Assembly: GCF_005863245.1 (NCBI RefSeq)
Contig: NZ_VBUT01000002.1
Location: forward strand, 248,001-312,000
From: Nocardia cyriacigeorgica
Lineage (GTDB): Bacteria; Actinomycetota; Actinomycetes; Mycobacteriales; Mycobacteriaceae
Length of the DNA: 64,000 nucleotides
Direction: 5' to 3'
A program made the translations under genes and the position numbers. Under the pieces are notes generated by a model. That model was given only the letters and a program-made list of their open reading frames with translations, was not told the origin of the DNA and did no database searches. Below, piece after piece: positions 18,175 through 26,575 of the stretch (position 1 is its first letter; the number at the start of each line of letters is the position of its first letter).

Positions 18175-21100
18175 GTGCCCGAGTCGTTCGTGTGGCAACA
18201 GGCCGAGGACGAGGAATTCCGTCTCGCTACCGCATTGCGCCGGGTATCTCTGTTCATCGAGCTGGACCTACTCGCGGAGGATATCGAGCGGGCGAGGGAG
18301 CTGTTCGGCCGGCTGATTCATCGGTACCGGCATCAATTCGGGGTCGAGCGACTCATCGATCGGTTCCCGGCGTTGACACTGGTCACCCTCATCGGGCATG
18401 CGGCACTCGCCTATGAGCAGAACAAGTACTGGGACACATTCTGGGCCGAACTGGACCTCCCGCACGATGCTGAGTTCGAAAATCTGCTGCGGTCCAAACT
18501 CAGGGCCTTGCTCGGCAATTTCGGCCTCCGGGAGTTCCCAGAACTGAGACACCAGTATGTCCAGGTGATGGCGGTGCATGCCGGGGTACCGGCGCACTGC
18601 CTGGGCGATCTGGTCGATGTGATCGAAGACCATATCGCGCACGGGCGCGATCCCAGCGGTGCCGCGGTGTTCGAATGGCTGACCGAGCCGGGAATGGAGT
18701 ATCGGCTCGGCCCGCTCGATGTTCCCGTGCGCAATTTTCTGCGGTACGTCGGCGAGGTCGCGGTAGATATCATCGACCGAATCATCGATTTCGCGGCCTA
18801 TATGCTCGACCATCCCGAGGTGGCCAACGACCTCGATCTGGACACGTCGACGACCGGATTGCCGAACCTGTTGCTCGATGAATTGATCGATCGGCTGAAG
18901 GTGCGTCCGTTCGGATCCGCGACGGTCGAACCGGCTGCGGTGGCTCGGCAGCGGCGGCCGGTTGTTTCGTATTCACGCATCGACGATGCGATCGTTCTCG
19001 GGATCCCATATCCGGCGTATTCTCCGGAAACTCCGTGGTTGGTGTCCTTCGATGGCGATGCGCAGAAGGTATATGCCGAACGTCAGTGGGGATACGGCGA
19101 CGAGGACGACCAGCCCGCCACGGTGGTGCCCGTCCCTCGTCGGGTTCGTCAGATCGTGTTGGATCATCCGGAATCAGGTGCTCACCATCGGATCTCGCTG
19201 ATCGACAAGGACAACCCGCTGCTGCTGTTCGACAGCGCCGGTCGTCAGATCTCCGCGCATTCGCTCCTGCCGCGCGATGAGGTGATCGCCGTCTACCCGC
19301 GCGCGGCGGAGCTGCTGGACGTGCGCCGGCGCCGTCCTGTCCCGGCGCTGGAGGAATGCACACCGGCCGGATGGAAGGAATGGCGGGCGCAAGTCTGCGA
19401 TCTACGCGAAGTCGACGAAGTTCGGTTGAAGCCCGAGCGCGGGAAGCTTGGACCGGTACGGCAGACCCGGCCGACCGGTGCGGCGGAACTGGAGCTCCCC
19501 GAGCCCGTCGACGGGGTGATGACGCGCAGCGGCCTGCCGGTATATGGCGAACGACCGGCCGTCGCGCTACCTTGCAGCGCCGCCGAACCCACGGTGTGGC
19601 GGGTCCGGGTGCGCAGATCCGAGACCGGTGACTGGCTGGCCGATGACGAATGGGAGTCTTCTGACGAGCCGACCGAGCTCGACCCGTTCGAGGGCCTCGA
19701 AAACGGGCTGCTCGGACTGTTCGACGTGGTGGTCAGCGGCCCGCTCGGGGCGGACCTGCGCCATACCTTGTTCCTGGCCGAGGGGTTGACGGTGGACCAC
19801 GGGGTCGAATTCCGATTGCCGGAAGGTGACGGCCTCACACCCAGCCGGACCGAGCTGGCCGGGTTGACACCGCTGATGCTGGACCGGGACGTGCTCGAAT
19901 TCGATCGAACTACCCGGGAAGCCGAAGTGCGGGTGCGCTCCGGTGCCAGGGAGGAGCGGCTGGTGGTTCGCCCGCCGCATATTGCAATGCGGGTCGATGA
20001 GGTCGGTGCGCCGGCCCGTTGGCAGACCGCGGCGACGGTACTGGCGCCGGAGGACCTGACCGAGCACGCGGTCGTCGCGGTACGGGTGCCGGGCGATGTC
20101 GAGGTCGATATCGTGCTGGCCGACAAGGCCGGCGAGCTGGTCCAGATCGAGCAACCGCAGGTCAGCAGGGGAAACGTCTTTCACGTGCCCACCCGGGCAT
20201 TCGTCGATACCGCTCGGCGATTTCAGCACACCGCGCTGCTGGCTCGGATCGATACGGCCGACAAGACAACGCATCGAGTGATCGTGGCCGTGATCCGGCC
20301 ACCACTGCTGTGCACCGGTGCCGCGATCGACCGCGGACGCCTCGCATGCAGCGGTGTGCGCGGCACCGACGATCTCGCCGCCCACATCTGGGCCGATACC
20401 GCGCCGTGGCGGCCACCGGAACTCGTCCCGATCGCTCCCGACGGGTATGGCGATCTTCCCGTGGACTTGGTAGACGCCGGTCCGTTGACGGTGCAGGTGT
20501 TCATCGACGACCCCTGGTCGGTGACGCCGACGCCGGCGCGCCCCGATTCCACCGCGGTTCATATCGACCAGCCCGGATGGGTGACCGATCCCGATCCAGC
20601 CCGCGAACAGCTGTCGCGATTCCTGGCGGGGCGGGGTGATCCACCGGCCGGGTCATCGGCGCTCACCGATGTGTGGACTGTACTGGCAGGCCCGGTCGAC
20701 GACGATCATGCGGGGCGGACACTCCGGGCAGGTCTGGTCAGGGCGCTGCTAGCGGATCCGCGGTCGTCGCTGGAGGCACTGGAACGAAGCACCATCGCCC
20801 AGGAATCCTTCCCGGCATTGCTGATCCGAACCGGCTTGGTGGAACAGGATTTCGGCTCACCGATCCGGCTCGGCACGGCCCATTCCAATCCGTGGCTGGG
20901 GTGCCTGATGGATATCGCCGACCTGCCCTGGGTGAAGATGCGGTCCCCGGATGCGATCGGGGAGCTGGTTGACATCCTGCGGAATCTGGGTGGCCAAACT
21001 TTGCTGAACCTACTGACCGGTGATCGGAGTGGCCTGCGCACAGGTGTGTTCGAGGCGCAGAGCGTGGTGCTGCACCCGCTCGAACCGGAGCGGATCGACG

Positions 21101-21555
21101 AGATGAAGCAGGAGCTCGAGATCGTGCCGGAGGCGCTGCTGGATGACAGCACTCGGCAGGCGGCCATGTTCGAGGCGTTCGCGCAACGCATGGTCTGGCA
21201 GAGCGATCCCCACTGCATGACGCTCGCAAGCGGCACGGCCGGGCTGTTCACTCCACTGTGGCGGGCTTCGCCGCGGGTGCACGACATCGTCAAGGCCAGA
21301 AACGAAGTACTGGACGGTGCCGACTGCACCACGCACCGCTGGCTGCTGATGTCACTGCAATCCCTGCTGCTCGCGACCCTGTCCCGGCTCACCGCCCGCG
21401 GGCTGCTTCCCTCATCGGTAGTTTCAGATTCGACGCGCGAGGCTTGGGCGCGGCTGGCTGAACTCTGTCCGGCGATGGTCGGGGCGGATGTGCTCATCGC
21501 CGATGCTCTCGCAAGCTATGAACTGAACAATAACCTGATCGGAGTGCAGCCGTGA
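18175..21555 (+). CDS. Large protein of unknown function, coupled to the YprA-type helicase
   Basis: 1126 residues from the GTG at 18175, chosen because GGAGGGGG lies 6 bases upstream; a GTG at 18124 would add 17 residues. It starts PESFVWQQAEDEEF and is acidic. An N-terminal helical third is followed by a middle rich in beta-strand patterns (about 330-780; repeated VRVR/VVAV strand segments), then a helical C-terminus. No known catalytic motif was seen. The stop overlaps the GTG of the 1651-residue helicase (GTGA), so the two are obligate neighbours. Size and position upstream of a DUF1998 helicase recall the druH-druE order of Druantia type III, but I cannot show homology. Confidence 0.8.
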   Translation: MPESFVWQQAEDEEFRLATALRRVSLFIELDLLAEDIERARELFGRLIHRYRHQFGVERLIDRFPALTLVTLIGHAALAYEQNKYWDTFWAELDLPHDAEFENLLRSKLRALLGNFGLREFPELRHQYVQVMAVHAGVPAHCLGDLVDVIEDHIAHGRDPSGAAVFEWLTEPGMEYRLGPLDVPVRNFLRYVGEVAVDIIDRIIDFAAYMLDHPEVANDLDLDTSTTGLPNLLLDELIDRLKVRPFGSATVEPAAVARQRRPVVSYSRIDDAIVLGIPYPAYSPETPWLVSFDGDAQKVYAERQWGYGDEDDQPATVVPVPRRVRQIVLDHPESGAHHRISLIDKDNPLLLFDSAGRQISAHSLLPRDEVIAVYPRAAELLDVRRRRPVPALEECTPAGWKEWRAQVCDLREVDEVRLKPERGKLGPVRQTRPTGAAELELPEPVDGVMTRSGLPVYGERPAVALPCSAAEPTVWRVRVRRSETGDWLADDEWESSDEPTELDPFEGLENGLLGLFDVVVSGPLGADLRHTLFLAEGLTVDHGVEFRLPEGDGLTPSRTELAGLTPLMLDRDVLEFDRTTREAEVRVRSGAREERLVVRPPHIAMRVDEVGAPARWQTAATVLAPEDLTEHAVVAVRVPGDVEVDIVLADKAGELVQIEQPQVSRGNVFHVPTRAFVDTARRFQHTALLARIDTADKTTHRVIVAVIRPPLLCTGAAIDRGRLACSGVRGTDDLAAHIWADTAPWRPPELVPIAPDGYGDLPVDLVDAGPLTVQVFIDDPWSVTPTPARPDSTAVHIDQPGWVTDPDPAREQLSRFLAGRGDPPAGSSALTDVWTVLAGPVDDDHAGRTLRAGLVRALLADPRSSLEALERSTIAQESFPALLIRTGLVEQDFGSPIRLGTAHSNPWLGCLMDIADLPWVKMRSPDAIGELVDILRNLGGQTLLNLLTGDRSGLRTGVFEAQSVVLHPLEPERIDEMKQELEIVPEALLDDSTRQAAMFEAFAQRMVWQSDPHCMTLASGTAGLFTPLWRASPRVHDIVKARNEVLDGADCTTHRWLLMSLQSLLLATLSRLTARGLLPSSVVSDSTREAWARLAELCPAMVGADVLIADALASYELNNNLIGVQP

Positions 21556-24500
21556 CCGACCGCCTCGATCCCTTGGCCGCTGCCGCCGATATCGAGGCAG
21601 CCTACAAGCGGTATCTGAAAACACTGATCGGTCCGCGCGATCCCGCTCTCGCGGCGGCCTTCGACCAAGCGGTCGATGAGACTTCGCTGCTGACGAAAGG
21701 CCCACTGCTCGAGCTCACCCCGCCGTACGAGCCGGGCGCCTCGCTGCGACAGCTCATCACCGAGGGCGTGCTGCATCCGTCCTTTGCGGAGTTCGCAGCC
21801 ACGCTGTCGTTGGATCGGCCGTTGTATCGCCACCAGGAAGTGGCGATACGGAAAGCGGTGGCCGGACGAAACCTGGTCGTCAGTACCGGCACCGGTTCCG
21901 GTAAGACCGAAAGCTTTCTGCTGCCGATCCTGAATGAGCTGGTCGGCCAGCAGGCCGCGGGCCGGCTCGGCCCCGGTGTACGGGCGCTGCTGCTGTACCC
22001 GATGAATGCGCTCGCCAATGATCAGCTCCAGCGTCTGCGCGATCTGCTGCGCGCGAGTCCGGGCATCACCTTCGGCCGGTACACCGGCGAAACCAGGGAA
22101 CGCCGGGCCGATGCGGAATCGGCATTCCGGACCAGATATCCGGGCATCGACCGGCTGCCGAATGAACTGCTCAGCCGCGAGGAGATGCGCGAGTCACCAC
22201 CTCATATCTTGCTCACCAACTACGCGATGCTCGAGTATCTGCTCCTGCGTCCACATGATATGGAGCTCTTCGACGGCGAATATGCCGGTAACTGGCGGTT
22301 CATCGCGCTCGACGAGGCGCATGTCTACGACGGCGCCCAAGGCTGCGAAGTGGCCTTGCTGCTGCGCAGATTGCGTGATCGCGTCGCCCGCGACCGAGGG
22401 GTCCAGTGCATTGCGACATCGGCCTCGCTGTCGGGCACTTCTGAGCGAGAGCAGGGCCGGGAGGCGACCGCGTTCGCCCGCAAGCTCTTCGATGCCGATT
22501 TCGAGTTCGTCGACGACGATCCCGACCGCCAGGACTTGGTGACGGCAACCCGTTTGCGCCGGCGGGAAGCGCCGACCTGGACGATCGATGATGAGAAGCT
22601 GCTCGAACTCGCCGACGCGGACGCCGATCTCGGCTGGATCACCACCGCGTCCGGTTGTGCGGACCTTGCCGAAGCGCTGCACCGGGAGCGCCGGATCGCC
22701 GATGTCAAGGCCGCAGCACTGGCAGGCCCGGTGGACGTGGCGAAGCTGGCAGCCAAGATGTGGTCCGGCGATCAGCTGGCCAAGCCGAAACTGGAAGCGT
22801 TGGTAGCCCTCGGCTCCAAGGTCTTCGGCAGCGACGGAAATCCCGTGCTGTCGGCGCGTTACCATCTGTTCGTCCGCGCCACCGAAGGTGCCTATGTCAG
22901 CTTCACCGACGAGGGGCCGCGCGTACTGCTCAGCAGGCATGAGGTCGACCCGGAGACGGGCCGCGCCGTCTTCGAGTTCGGTGCTTGTGGACGATGTGGC
23001 GCCGTGCACCTGGCCGGCGAGCTCTTGCCGGTCGAGGGCCGTCATTACTTCCGGCCGGCCAAACAGGATTCAAGTGTCAAATGGCTGGTGCTGACCGATG
23101 GTGCCACCGACGACACCATCGACGAGGACGAAACGACCCTTGCGGCGGATCAGGAATCTGGTGGGGGGACCGGCCGGCGCACCCTCTGCACCGGGTGCGG
23201 TGCGCTCGATCGTGGTGCGTCGGGCTGCTCACCGCGGTGTCCGGGCGGCCCTGCATTGCACGTTCGTGAGCACCGAGCCGCACAGCGGGTGATGAGCACC
23301 TGCACCGAATGTGGCGCTCGCTCGGCTCAGGTGATCCGCAGGCTGCGCACCGATACGAATGCCGCGCCCGCGGTGATCACGACGGCGTTGTATCAGCATC
23401 TGCCGGCTGCCGATGACGCATCCGCCGAATTCGTCGGCGGTGGCCGGAAGCTGCTGATGTTCTCCGACTCGCGCCAGTCGGCGGCCTTCGCCGCGCCATA
23501 TTTGGCCGCGACCTACGGCCGCATGCTGGTCCGCCGGTATCTGCTCCGGGCGCTCGAGGATCCCCGATATAGCGGGGAGCCACTGTCTGCCGAGGACCTG
23601 GCCGATGGTGCGCGCGCGATCGCCCAGGCTGCCGGGCATTTCGACGAGCAGGCAACACGAGTCGCGAAGTTGCGCGAAGTGAACCCTTGGGTGATGGCCG
23701 AACTCATGTCGATGGATCAGCGTCAGTCGCTGGAAGGTCTCGGCCTGATGGCGGTGACGTTGGTGCGCTGCCGCAAGGCGCAGATTCCCCGCGGGTTCAC
23801 CGGGCTGGGATTGAGCGGCGACCAGTTCTGGGGCCTGCTCGAAGAATTGGTGAAGACGATCCGCTTGCAGGGTGCTATGACCGTGCTCGACGGCGTCGAT
23901 ATTCGAGACTCGATATTCGAGCCGCGCAACATCACTGTCCGGATCCGGTCGATGAACTCTGACCGTGCCCGTAGGATCATCAGCTGGCGTCCCGGTCACC
24001 GGCCGGGGACGACGAATAATCGAATCCTGCTGGTGCGTAAGGTGCTCGCGGCGCTGGGCAGCGCCGTCGACGCCGAGACGGTGCTCGACAAGTGCTGGGA
24101 TTTCCTGCTGAAACCGTGCCCGTGCCACACGTTCTTCGCCGCGGAGAACGATCGTGCCGGTGGGGGGACCGTCTATCGGCTCGACCAGGCCTGCCTGCGC
24201 ATTTTGCCCGGATCGGAGCGCACGTGGTACCGCTGTTCGGCCTGCCGCCGGCTGACCACGCACAACATCCTGCAACTGTGTCCGCACGGTGCCTGTGACG
24301 GCACCGTGAAGGAATACGCCATACCAGATCTCGACCGCGACACCAACCACTATCGAACCAGTTACCGGACCTTGGAGCTGGTGCCGCTGTCGGCGCATGA
24401 ACACACGGCGCAATGGGTTGCCGATCAAGCAGCGGAGGTGCAGCGTCAGTTCGTCGACGGCCAGATCAACGTGCTGTCATGCTCGACGACATTCGAGCTC

Positions 24501-26507
24501 GGTGTCGACGTGGGCGAATTGCAATCGGTCATGCTGCGGAACATGCCGCCCAAGACGGCGAATTATGTGCAGCGGGCCGGGCGGGCCGGTCGGCGCGCGG
24601 CCGCGGCGGCGTTGGTCGTCACCTATGCCAAACGCAGTTCACATGATCTGTCGAAGTTCCAGAAGCCGGAGTCGATGATCGCCGGTCGGATGCGCATCCC
24701 GCGGATCCCGATCGACAATGCCCGCATCGGGCGCCGGCATGCGCATTCGGTGGCCTTGGCCGCATATCTGCGTGAGCGTTTCGACGCCGATGGCAGCACC
24801 TGGCGTGATGCGGGATCGTTCTTCGGCGCGACCGGCAGCGAGGGAGATTCCGCGGCTGCCGCGGTGCGCGCCTTCCTCACTCCGGTGCCTCCGGCGGTTC
24901 GCACCGCGCTTCGTGCGGTGCTGCCCGCCCGCACAGCCCATGAGCTGGGCATCGGCACTGATGATTGGGTGGACGCGTTGTGTGCGTTGCTCGATGACGC
25001 CGAACGTGATATTCGCGCCGATATCGCGACCTTTCAGCGGTTGCTCGACGAGGCGGCCGACGCGCAGCAGTACTCGGCCTGCTCGAAGCTCAAGAATACG
25101 ATCAACACCATTCGCGGCCGCGAGCTGCTTGGCTATCTCGCCAACAAGAACATCCTGCCCAAGTATGGATTCCCGGTCGATACCGTCGAGCTGCGCACCG
25201 CGCACTGCGAAGGTGACCTCGGAGCCCGCCTCGAGCTGTCCAGAGATCTCAGCCAGGCCATCTACGACTACGCCCCGGGCAATCAAGTGGTGGCCGGAGG
25301 CAAGCTGTGGACCTCGCGAGGCCTGCACAAGGTGCCCAAACGTGAGCTCGAGCAGTTGCAGTACCGGGTGTGCCGGGAATGCAATCACTTCGAGTGCGGG
25401 CATGTCCTCGAGGTGGGGGCCGTGTGCCCGAATTGTCAGCAGGATTTCGGTTCCGTCCGCACGGCGGTGCTGCCCGAGTTCGGCTTCGTCGCCGACCGCA
25501 CACCGCAGGACGTGCGGTCCGAACCGCCGCAGCGATCCTGGTTCGGTGCCAGCTATGTGGAATCCATCGGTGAGAGTTCCGATGTCTTCCCGTGGTCATC
25601 GGCCGGCGGGGTGGAAGTGTACGCGCGGGCAGGTACCCGGGCCCGGCTCGCTGTGATCGGCGAGGGCACGGGCGGAGGGTTCCTGCTGTGCGACTGGTGT
25701 GGGTGGGCGGACCCGTATGTCAAGGAACGAACGAGGGGTAAGCCGCATCAGCGTCCGGCGACCGGAAAGCCATGTGACGGACCACTTCAGGTGGTTTCGC
25801 TGGTGCACCGCTACGAAACCGACGTCGCCGAGTTCACCTTCTCCGACTTCCTCCGCTACGACAAGGACTCGGAATCGAAGTGGCTGTCGACGCTCTACGC
25901 CCTGCTCGAAGGGGCCTCCGAGGCCTTGGAGATCAGCCGAGACGATATCGACGGCACGCTGTCCTGGAGTGCGGACGGGCGGCGCAGTATCGTGCTGTTC
26001 GATACGGTCCCGGCGGGCGCCGGTGCCGCCAAGCAGATCGCCCAAGAACTCGAACGCGTTCTGCCGGTCGCCGCCGACAGGGTGAATCGGTGTGAATGTG
26101 GAATCGAAACCTCCTGCTACGGCTGCTTGCGTACATTCCGGAACGAACGCTTTCATCACCGGCTTACGCGGGCCGGCGCCCTGGAGGTCTTCGAACAACT
26201 CGAGCTGGTCGACACCGAGGCCGCCCCTGTCACCGAACAGTGGGGCGACAACGCGGTCTTCGTGTCGGACGCGGTGCGGCGCCTGCTCGCCGAGCTGTCC
26301 CGACACCGCGTGCCCGAACCCGAGGTCGGCACCGAAGCAGGAAAGTATTACTGGCCGGTGGAGATCGCGTGGCCTGGCGCCAAGGTGGTTGTGGTGGAGG
26401 GTCTCGATGTCGAGCGAGATGCCGAGCTGGCTGCGGACGGCTACCGCGTGGTGCCCGTCGAGCAGGCCGACGCCGACCAGCTCGGCGCGTTGTTGACCAG
26501 ACAATGA
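21552..26507 (+). CDS. YprA/MrfA-family DEAD/DEAH helicase with DUF1998 C-terminus (DruE/DrmAB-like)
   Basis: 1651 residues. Motif I STGTGSGKTES (111-121), motif Ib LLYPMNALANDQLQR, motif II LDEAH (253-257), ATSASL motif III, then a large insertion with several zinc-type cysteine pairs (CGRCG, CTGCG, CSPRC, CTECG, CSAC, CPHG). The second RecA domain has STTFELGVDVG (about 977) and motif VI QRAGRAGRR (from 1007). More Cys pairs follow (CRECNHFECGH, CPNC, CDWCGW). The C-terminal DUF1998-type region has VLFDTVPAGAGAA and CECGIETSCYGCLR (about 1514-1526). This family drives DISARM, Dpd and Druantia defence and MrfA repair. Its length fits the defence branch rather than housekeeping MrfA. Confidence 0.88.
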   Translation: MTDRLDPLAAAADIEAAYKRYLKTLIGPRDPALAAAFDQAVDETSLLTKGPLLELTPPYEPGASLRQLITEGVLHPSFAEFAATLSLDRPLYRHQEVAIRKAVAGRNLVVSTGTGSGKTESFLLPILNELVGQQAAGRLGPGVRALLLYPMNALANDQLQRLRDLLRASPGITFGRYTGETRERRADAESAFRTRYPGIDRLPNELLSREEMRESPPHILLTNYAMLEYLLLRPHDMELFDGEYAGNWRFIALDEAHVYDGAQGCEVALLLRRLRDRVARDRGVQCIATSASLSGTSEREQGREATAFARKLFDADFEFVDDDPDRQDLVTATRLRRREAPTWTIDDEKLLELADADADLGWITTASGCADLAEALHRERRIADVKAAALAGPVDVAKLAAKMWSGDQLAKPKLEALVALGSKVFGSDGNPVLSARYHLFVRATEGAYVSFTDEGPRVLLSRHEVDPETGRAVFEFGACGRCGAVHLAGELLPVEGRHYFRPAKQDSSVKWLVLTDGATDDTIDEDETTLAADQESGGGTGRRTLCTGCGALDRGASGCSPRCPGGPALHVREHRAAQRVMSTCTECGARSAQVIRRLRTDTNAAPAVITTALYQHLPAADDASAEFVGGGRKLLMFSDSRQSAAFAAPYLAATYGRMLVRRYLLRALEDPRYSGEPLSAEDLADGARAIAQAAGHFDEQATRVAKLREVNPWVMAELMSMDQRQSLEGLGLMAVTLVRCRKAQIPRGFTGLGLSGDQFWGLLEELVKTIRLQGAMTVLDGVDIRDSIFEPRNITVRIRSMNSDRARRIISWRPGHRPGTTNNRILLVRKVLAALGSAVDAETVLDKCWDFLLKPCPCHTFFAAENDRAGGGTVYRLDQACLRILPGSERTWYRCSACRRLTTHNILQLCPHGACDGTVKEYAIPDLDRDTNHYRTSYRTLELVPLSAHEHTAQWVADQAAEVQRQFVDGQINVLSCSTTFELGVDVGELQSVMLRNMPPKTANYVQRAGRAGRRAAAAALVVTYAKRSSHDLSKFQKPESMIAGRMRIPRIPIDNARIGRRHAHSVALAAYLRERFDADGSTWRDAGSFFGATGSEGDSAAAAVRAFLTPVPPAVRTALRAVLPARTAHELGIGTDDWVDALCALLDDAERDIRADIATFQRLLDEAADAQQYSACSKLKNTINTIRGRELLGYLANKNILPKYGFPVDTVELRTAHCEGDLGARLELSRDLSQAIYDYAPGNQVVAGGKLWTSRGLHKVPKRELEQLQYRVCRECNHFECGHVLEVGAVCPNCQQDFGSVRTAVLPEFGFVADRTPQDVRSEPPQRSWFGASYVESIGESSDVFPWSSAGGVEVYARAGTRARLAVIGEGTGGGFLLCDWCGWADPYVKERTRGKPHQRPATGKPCDGPLQVVSLVHRYETDVAEFTFSDFLRYDKDSESKWLSTLYALLEGASEALEISRDDIDGTLSWSADGRRSIVLFDTVPAGAGAAKQIAQELERVLPVAADRVNRCECGIETSCYGCLRTFRNERFHHRLTRAGALEVFEQLELVDTEAAPVTEQWGDNAVFVSDAVRRLLAELSRHRVPEPEVGTEAGKYYWPVEIAWPGAKVVVVEGLDVERDAELAADGYRVVPVEQADADQLGALLTRQ

Positions 26508-26512
26508 AAGGC

Positions 26513-26554
26513 ACCGGCGCCCGCACAGTTCCGGTCGGATGTGCGGGCGCCGGT
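26513..26554. terminator. Bidirectional terminator hairpin
   Basis: ACCGGCGCCCGCACA (26513-26527) is the exact reverse complement of 26540-26554, a 15-bp GC-rich stem with a 12-base loop. It lies six bases after the helicase stop and 21 bases before the end of the convergent helicase gene, so it can serve both transcripts. Confidence 0.85.
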
Positions 26555-26575
26555 ACAACCGGATATGTGATCAGT

